64,000 nucleotides of DNA from an uncultured Prevotellaceae bacterium (GTDB lineage: Bacteria > Bacteroidota > Bacteroidia > Bacteroidales > Muribaculaceae). The stretch is taken from NCBI GenBank assembly GCA_900318645.1, contig ONLH01000012.1, positions 1 through 64,000 on the forward strand, in the 5' to 3' direction. The translations under genes and the position numbers were made by a program. Position 1 is the first letter of the stretch, and the number at the start of each line of letters is the position of its first letter. Positions 60,937-64,000 of this stretch are shown piece by piece. Under the pieces are notes generated by a model that saw only the letters and a program-made list of their open reading frames with translations, was not told the DNA's origin and did no database searches.

Positions 60937-61018
60937 GAGTGAGGATTTAATCTCTAGACTATCTAGATCATCTAGAAATTCTAGAAAAAACCGACAACAA
61001 AAACTAAAAACTGAGAAT
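60937..61018 (+). repeat. composite spacer before the YbjN-like gene
   Basis: After TAG: TTAGGAG and TGAGGAT overlap the stop. Four nonamers TCTAGANNN follow (60953-60988), then AACCGAC/AACAAAA/ACTAAAA/ACTGAGA up to the ATG at 61019. Confidence 0.88.
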
Positions 61019-61435
61019 ATGGACTTAAACAAATTGATTTTTGATTTTCTGGCCGAGGAAGGATTCCGTCCACACGAGACGGAATTTGGTATCGCTTTCA
61101 AGTCTGAGGGTTTCAACTTCCTGTTCTTTAAGGATGATGAGGATGAGCAGTACTTCAGGCTTATGATGCCTGCCATCTTTGAGGTCACCGAGGACAACGA
61201 GGACATGATCCTCAAGGCAATGAACGATGTGAACGGTAACATCAAGGTGGTGAAACTCTATACCATGGAAATGGAAGATGAGGAAGAGAAAAAATCCACC
61301 AGCGTGTGGGTTGCCTTCGAAATCCTTGCCGACACCACCCCCGAGATAGGCGACATCATGCCGCGTGCCATCACCCTACTCAAGGGCGGACGCATCGCTT
61401 TCCTCGCCCGACTCGAAGAAATGGCTGACAATTAA
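61019..61435 (+). CDS. YbjN-like protein
   Basis: 138 residues, acidic, no export signal. The fold start LNKLIFDFLAEEGFRPHETEFGIAFKSEGFNFLFF and later DMILKAMNDVNGNIKVVKLY fit the YbjN / type-III-secretion-chaperone-like family, whose members are proposed regulators or protein-binding adaptors. A Glu-rich loop lies at about 85-95. Being last in the operon after the kinase-AAA+ gene suggests it may be an adaptor or target of that protein (inference). Confidence 0.65.
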   Translation: MDLNKLIFDFLAEEGFRPHETEFGIAFKSEGFNFLFFKDDEDEQYFRLMMPAIFEVTEDNEDMILKAMNDVNGNIKVVKLYTMEMEDEEEKKSTSVWVAFEILADTTPEIGDIMPRAITLLKGGRIAFLARLEEMADN

Positions 61436-61487
61436 TCTAGACCATCTAGATCATCTAGATCATCTAGAAAATCTAGAAAAAAACTGA
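61436..61487 (+). repeat. orphan nonamer array at operon end
   Basis: Five nonamers TCTAGACCA, TCTAGATCA x2, TCTAGAAAA x2 (61437-61481) and AAACTGA follow the YbjN-like stop. An ATG comes next but opens only four codons inside the terminator. It is a composite spacer without a downstream gene. Confidence 0.85.
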
Positions 61488-61537
61488 AATCATGAGGGCG
61501 CACTAGTTGAACTGGTGCGCCCTCATGATTGTTTTTA
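61488..61537. terminator. strong bidirectional terminator
   Basis: A 19-bp stem, left arm AATCATGAGGGCGCACTAG (61488-61506), loop TTGAA, right arm 61512-61530 with one G-U pair, then GTTTTTATT. Left of it an A-rich run serves the convergent C10 gene. Confidence 0.9.
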
Positions 61538-61553
61538 TTCCCTAACGGCGGTA

Positions 61554-63626
61554 TTAATCACTACGGCGGCTTAGCAACAGATTAATCAGGGCTGTAACAT
61601 CGGCAATCGACACCTTGTCATCACCATTGACATTGGAGCAGATTGTACAAGCATTATCAGTCGCCCCCGACAACAGATAGTTGATCAATGCGGTAACATC
61701 GGCGATAGAAACCTTTTTATCGTGATTCACATCACCAGGCTCATAGCCGTGGCCTTGCTCCTCAAGCAAGGTAACGGTCTGGAGATTTGATTTCTTGGTT
61801 ACGCCATCGGCAAAATGCGTCACGACCAGGTAACGGTAAGTAGCTCCCATGGACAAGCCCGAAACAGTATATTGCTTGGTATCAATGTCAGGGATCACCA
61901 TGGACTCAGCATTGTAATAGCCCACCTCGGTCGGGTCACGTTCGTCACCCGTAACGACCACCACATCATCAATATAGAATCGGCTGGCACGCCCCGTGCA
62001 ACCAAATGTCACTGTTGCACCAGCAGCAACGTTCTCAAACACCACGGCATAGTCTGTCGCCATTCGCGACAACGCTATTTGCTGCTGGCTGTCGCCACAA
62101 GTGATGAGCACCGAGCTATTTTCGTGGCCATAGTAACGGGCGTTGAACCTCACGGTTATCACGCCATCGCTACCCACATTAAGCGGGGGCGTTGTCAGTG
62201 AACCCACATACTTCTGGCCACCGACGATAAAGCAACCGCCAGCACCCAGATAAACGAAGTTGCCGGTCCAGCCCGGTTGATCACAATAATTAGCTACCTT
62301 GTTCGATGACAGCGCTGTCGTAGCATCCAGATTGACGTCAATGGCTGAGAAGGTCTCGTTAAGCAATACCTCATGGGCATAGGCGTCATAGGGCTGTACA
62401 TACAGCGTGTAGCCAGTCACCATCTCGGCAGGGGTCGTGTCGGACCATGTAGCCGTGAACGAGGTGGATTCCACATTGGTGGCCTCATCCAGATCCGCAG
62501 CATGTTTGTCATATAGATATCCCGTCGGGTAAACCTGATACAGCATCTGCTGTTCACTGGAGTATTTCAGCCCGCTATAGGTAAAGGCATCAAGGGCAAA
62601 ATAGCCATTGCCTGCGCCACTCCAACCCCAATTCACATGATACATACCACCGCCACAGCCATCCACCACGAAGGCATGCCCTGCATTCTTGTCAGGGTCA
62701 ACACCTCCATATAGGATGGGGCACCCGGCAGCGAGCTGGGCCTCAATCATGTCGGCCCATGCTTCGGCACTGTAGTTGTCACGGTCAAGCAGGGTCGCAT
62801 CAGCATTGTAACCGAACGTTTTCATTCCCTCTAGCTCATCGTCACTGTACGCACCACTGCCAGCGGTGCCATAATTCATATAACAAGCCTGTCCACAATA
62901 GCGCATCAGCATCGCCACGGCATCACGCTGCTGAGTAGTGGCACTGTTTGTGTATTCGTCAAGCATATTCTCCCAGTCAAATGTTCCACCAGGTAAAGCG
63001 CCCACCGTGCCACCATTGACCGACGAGGTATAGCTATCCATTGCAGGAGCCTCGGCAGGGAACTTCCAGTAATACATCACTTGGGCCATCGCCGTGGCCA
63101 CACACCCTGTCAAGCAATGCTGGGTGCCGCTGGTAGGGCACTGGTTGTAGTAAGGTGAACGCTGGTTCCAGGCACACGAGAGGAGTGGTGACACCACCGT
63201 TGCCGTTTGAAGGGACGTTCTGTCGACGTTCATGTCGGGGTGTTGCCGCAGGACGGCCATCTGCCGCTTGTAGTGGCCGAGCAGCCACTGCATATTGCAT
63301 GGCAGGTTATCCATATCCAGGGACTGACCACCATAAGCCAGCACCTGGGTCGCACGGTCATCGCCCGCTATAATCACAAATGCGCTGCCGTCTTCGGTAT
63401 TGAACACATAGTAGTCGGCCAAGCGGGAATCTGATGCCGATGGCTCAACATGGGCAAGCATCAGACTACCAGCAGAAGCGTTGATGGCCCTCCGAGTCTG
63501 TTGCGCCAGGAATCCTGACGCCTTCAGGCGCGCCTCGTGGGAATCGACAGCGGCTGCCGACGCATCTATCGCAAGAAAGAGACTCCCGGCCAATGCCAAG
63601 GTCTTCAAGTAATTGATGGTTTTCAT
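61554..63626 (-). CDS. C10 family cysteine peptidase (streptopain type) with dockerin-like tail
   Basis: 690 residues from the Met at 63626; a longer frame to 63683 lacks a signal-like start. Signal peptide to about Ala24. Prodomain (about 25-150, inhibitory Spi-like: VFNTEDGSAFVIIAGDDR). Catalytic domain: Cys175 in CLTGCVATAMAQVMYYW, His317 in NAGHAFVVDGC, and VNWGWSGAGNGYF. Fibronectin-like and jelly-roll-like regions follow (about 365-610). The end is two dockerin-like repeats (GDVNHDKKVSIADVTALINYLL and NVNGDDKVSIADVTALINLLL). Secreted protease, probably self-activating as in SpeB and interpain (family knowledge). Confidence 0.9.
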   Translation of the reverse strand: MKTINYLKTLALAGSLFLAIDASAAAVDSHEARLKASGFLAQQTRRAINASAGSLMLAHVEPSASDSRLADYYVFNTEDGSAFVIIAGDDRATQVLAYGGQSLDMDNLPCNMQWLLGHYKRQMAVLRQHPDMNVDRTSLQTATVVSPLLSCAWNQRSPYYNQCPTSGTQHCLTGCVATAMAQVMYYWKFPAEAPAMDSYTSSVNGGTVGALPGGTFDWENMLDEYTNSATTQQRDAVAMLMRYCGQACYMNYGTAGSGAYSDDELEGMKTFGYNADATLLDRDNYSAEAWADMIEAQLAAGCPILYGGVDPDKNAGHAFVVDGCGGGMYHVNWGWSGAGNGYFALDAFTYSGLKYSSEQQMLYQVYPTGYLYDKHAADLDEATNVESTSFTATWSDTTPAEMVTGYTLYVQPYDAYAHEVLLNETFSAIDVNLDATTALSSNKVANYCDQPGWTGNFVYLGAGGCFIVGGQKYVGSLTTPPLNVGSDGVITVRFNARYYGHENSSVLITCGDSQQQIALSRMATDYAVVFENVAAGATVTFGCTGRASRFYIDDVVVVTGDERDPTEVGYYNAESMVIPDIDTKQYTVSGLSMGATYRYLVVTHFADGVTKKSNLQTVTLLEEQGHGYEPGDVNHDKKVSIADVTALINYLLSGATDNACTICSNVNGDDKVSIADVTALINLLLSRRSD

Positions 63627-63709
63627 GATTTCAAGGATGTTTAGTATTGTAGCGGGACCAGCCAGATCCAGTGGTATTGCCAAACGCCCTACAGACTAAA
63701 AGCTACCAA

Positions 63710-64000
63710 CTATTTAGTCAGAATCATGTCGATGAGGGCAGTGATATCGGCAACATTCACTTCTCCGTCACTATTCACGTCAAAGGTGGCAAGATCGTAT
63801 TGCTTGCTCAGGATGGCGTCGATGAGCGTGGTGACGTCAGCGATATTGACCTCGCCATCTCGATTCACGTCACCGCGTTTGAAATTGGACTTCATGTACC
63901 AGAAGCTGGCCACGCCGTCGGCTACGGTCATGCCGGTGATTGGTTTGTTCATAAATTCGCCGGTATAGACCATGGCTGGAGGTGTGGAGTTGTTGGTCAA
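63710..64000 (-). CDS. 3' end of a dockerin-like exported protein (cut by window edge)
   Basis: The last 96 codons or so of a gene that begins beyond the right edge. It contains two dockerin-like repeats at its end: GDVNRDGEVNIADVTTLIDAIL and FDVNSDGEVNVADITALIDMIL. Upstream residues (TGMTVADGVASFWYMKS) do not identify the rest. It lies 84 bp upstream of the C10 peptidase gene on the same strand, so the two secreted proteins may be related in use. Confidence 0.75.
   Translation of the reverse strand: MTNNSTPPAMVYTGEFMNKPITGMTVADGVASFWYMKSNFKRGDVNRDGEVNIADVTTLIDAILSKQYDLATFDVNSDGEVNVADITALIDMILTK

Overview
The window comes from a gut-type Bacteroidales genome, most like Muribaculaceae or Prevotellaceae; I cannot decide between them. 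The reasons are a SusC/SusD locus, BspA-like leucine-rich-repeat proteins, a C10 (streptopain-type) peptidase, many C-terminal dockerin-like GDVNxDGxVNIADV repeats, PorQ and a Por-type sorting tail, and promoters of the Bacteroidetes form TTG-N(about 19)-TAnnTTTG (usually TAtCTTTG or TACCTTTG) upstream of many genes. Shine-Dalgarno sites are mostly absent, as expected for the phylum. No rRNA, CRISPR array, integrase or intact insertion sequence was seen.

Layout. 0-7.6 kb: a membrane acyltransferase, an SH3 lipoprotein, then four PepSY-like secreted proteins or lipoproteins arranged divergently and bracketed by two DUF3667 membrane proteins. 7.8-13.1 kb: polynucleotide phosphorylase, with an apparent internal deletion and no ATG start, divergent from a two-domain M16 zinc peptidase. 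13.3-17.1 kb: a BspA-like surface protein, then a CDP-alcohol phosphatidyltransferase and an ATP-grasp protein in one operon. 17.5-21.4 kb: a compact phage-derived cassette (portal, small acidic protein, capsid-like protein with a lipoprotein-type N-terminus, M15 peptidase) without terminase, tail or integrase genes. 21.5-25.8 kb: a long BspA-like gene broken by one frameshift. 26-34 kb: housekeeping and envelope genes (glycerate kinase, coiled-coil lipoprotein, RsmI, acidic protein, PBP4-type DacB, HExxH membrane protein, ECF S component), tRNA-Ser(GCT), a patch of GC-rich palindromes, and an XRE/PH-domain pair between exact 26-bp direct repeats. 34.4-39.9 kb: a beta-helix/dockerin/FISUMP protein, several small membrane proteins including duplicated paralogues, and miniature palindromic elements. 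39.9-44.6 kb: surface and cell-wall genes (PorQ, MltG, ManA, a 40-residue membrane protein). 44.7-51.7 kb: a polysaccharide-utilization operon susC-susD-GH18-DUF1735/LamG of the type used on N-glycans. 51.8-57 kb: a Por-secreted protein, a Ca-type P-ATPase and a polyprenol-phosphate mannosyltransferase. 57-61.4 kb: an operon of a DUF1599 protein, a DoxX/MauE-like membrane protein, a Ser/Thr kinase-AAA+ ATPase fusion and a YbjN-like protein. 61.5-64 kb: a C10 peptidase with dockerin and the 3' end of another dockerin protein.

The most striking non-coding signal is a recurring intergenic grammar between co-directional genes: stop codon, then tandem TTAG-type heptamers, then tandem TCTAGANNN nonamers, then tandem CTGACAA/CTGAAAA heptamers, then start codon. 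It keeps its orientation relative to transcription on both strands, recurs in at least seven spacers, including the phage-derived cassette, and in places runs into the last codons of genes. The phage-like cassette and the kinase-AAA+/YbjN operon are the best candidates for undescribed protein systems.
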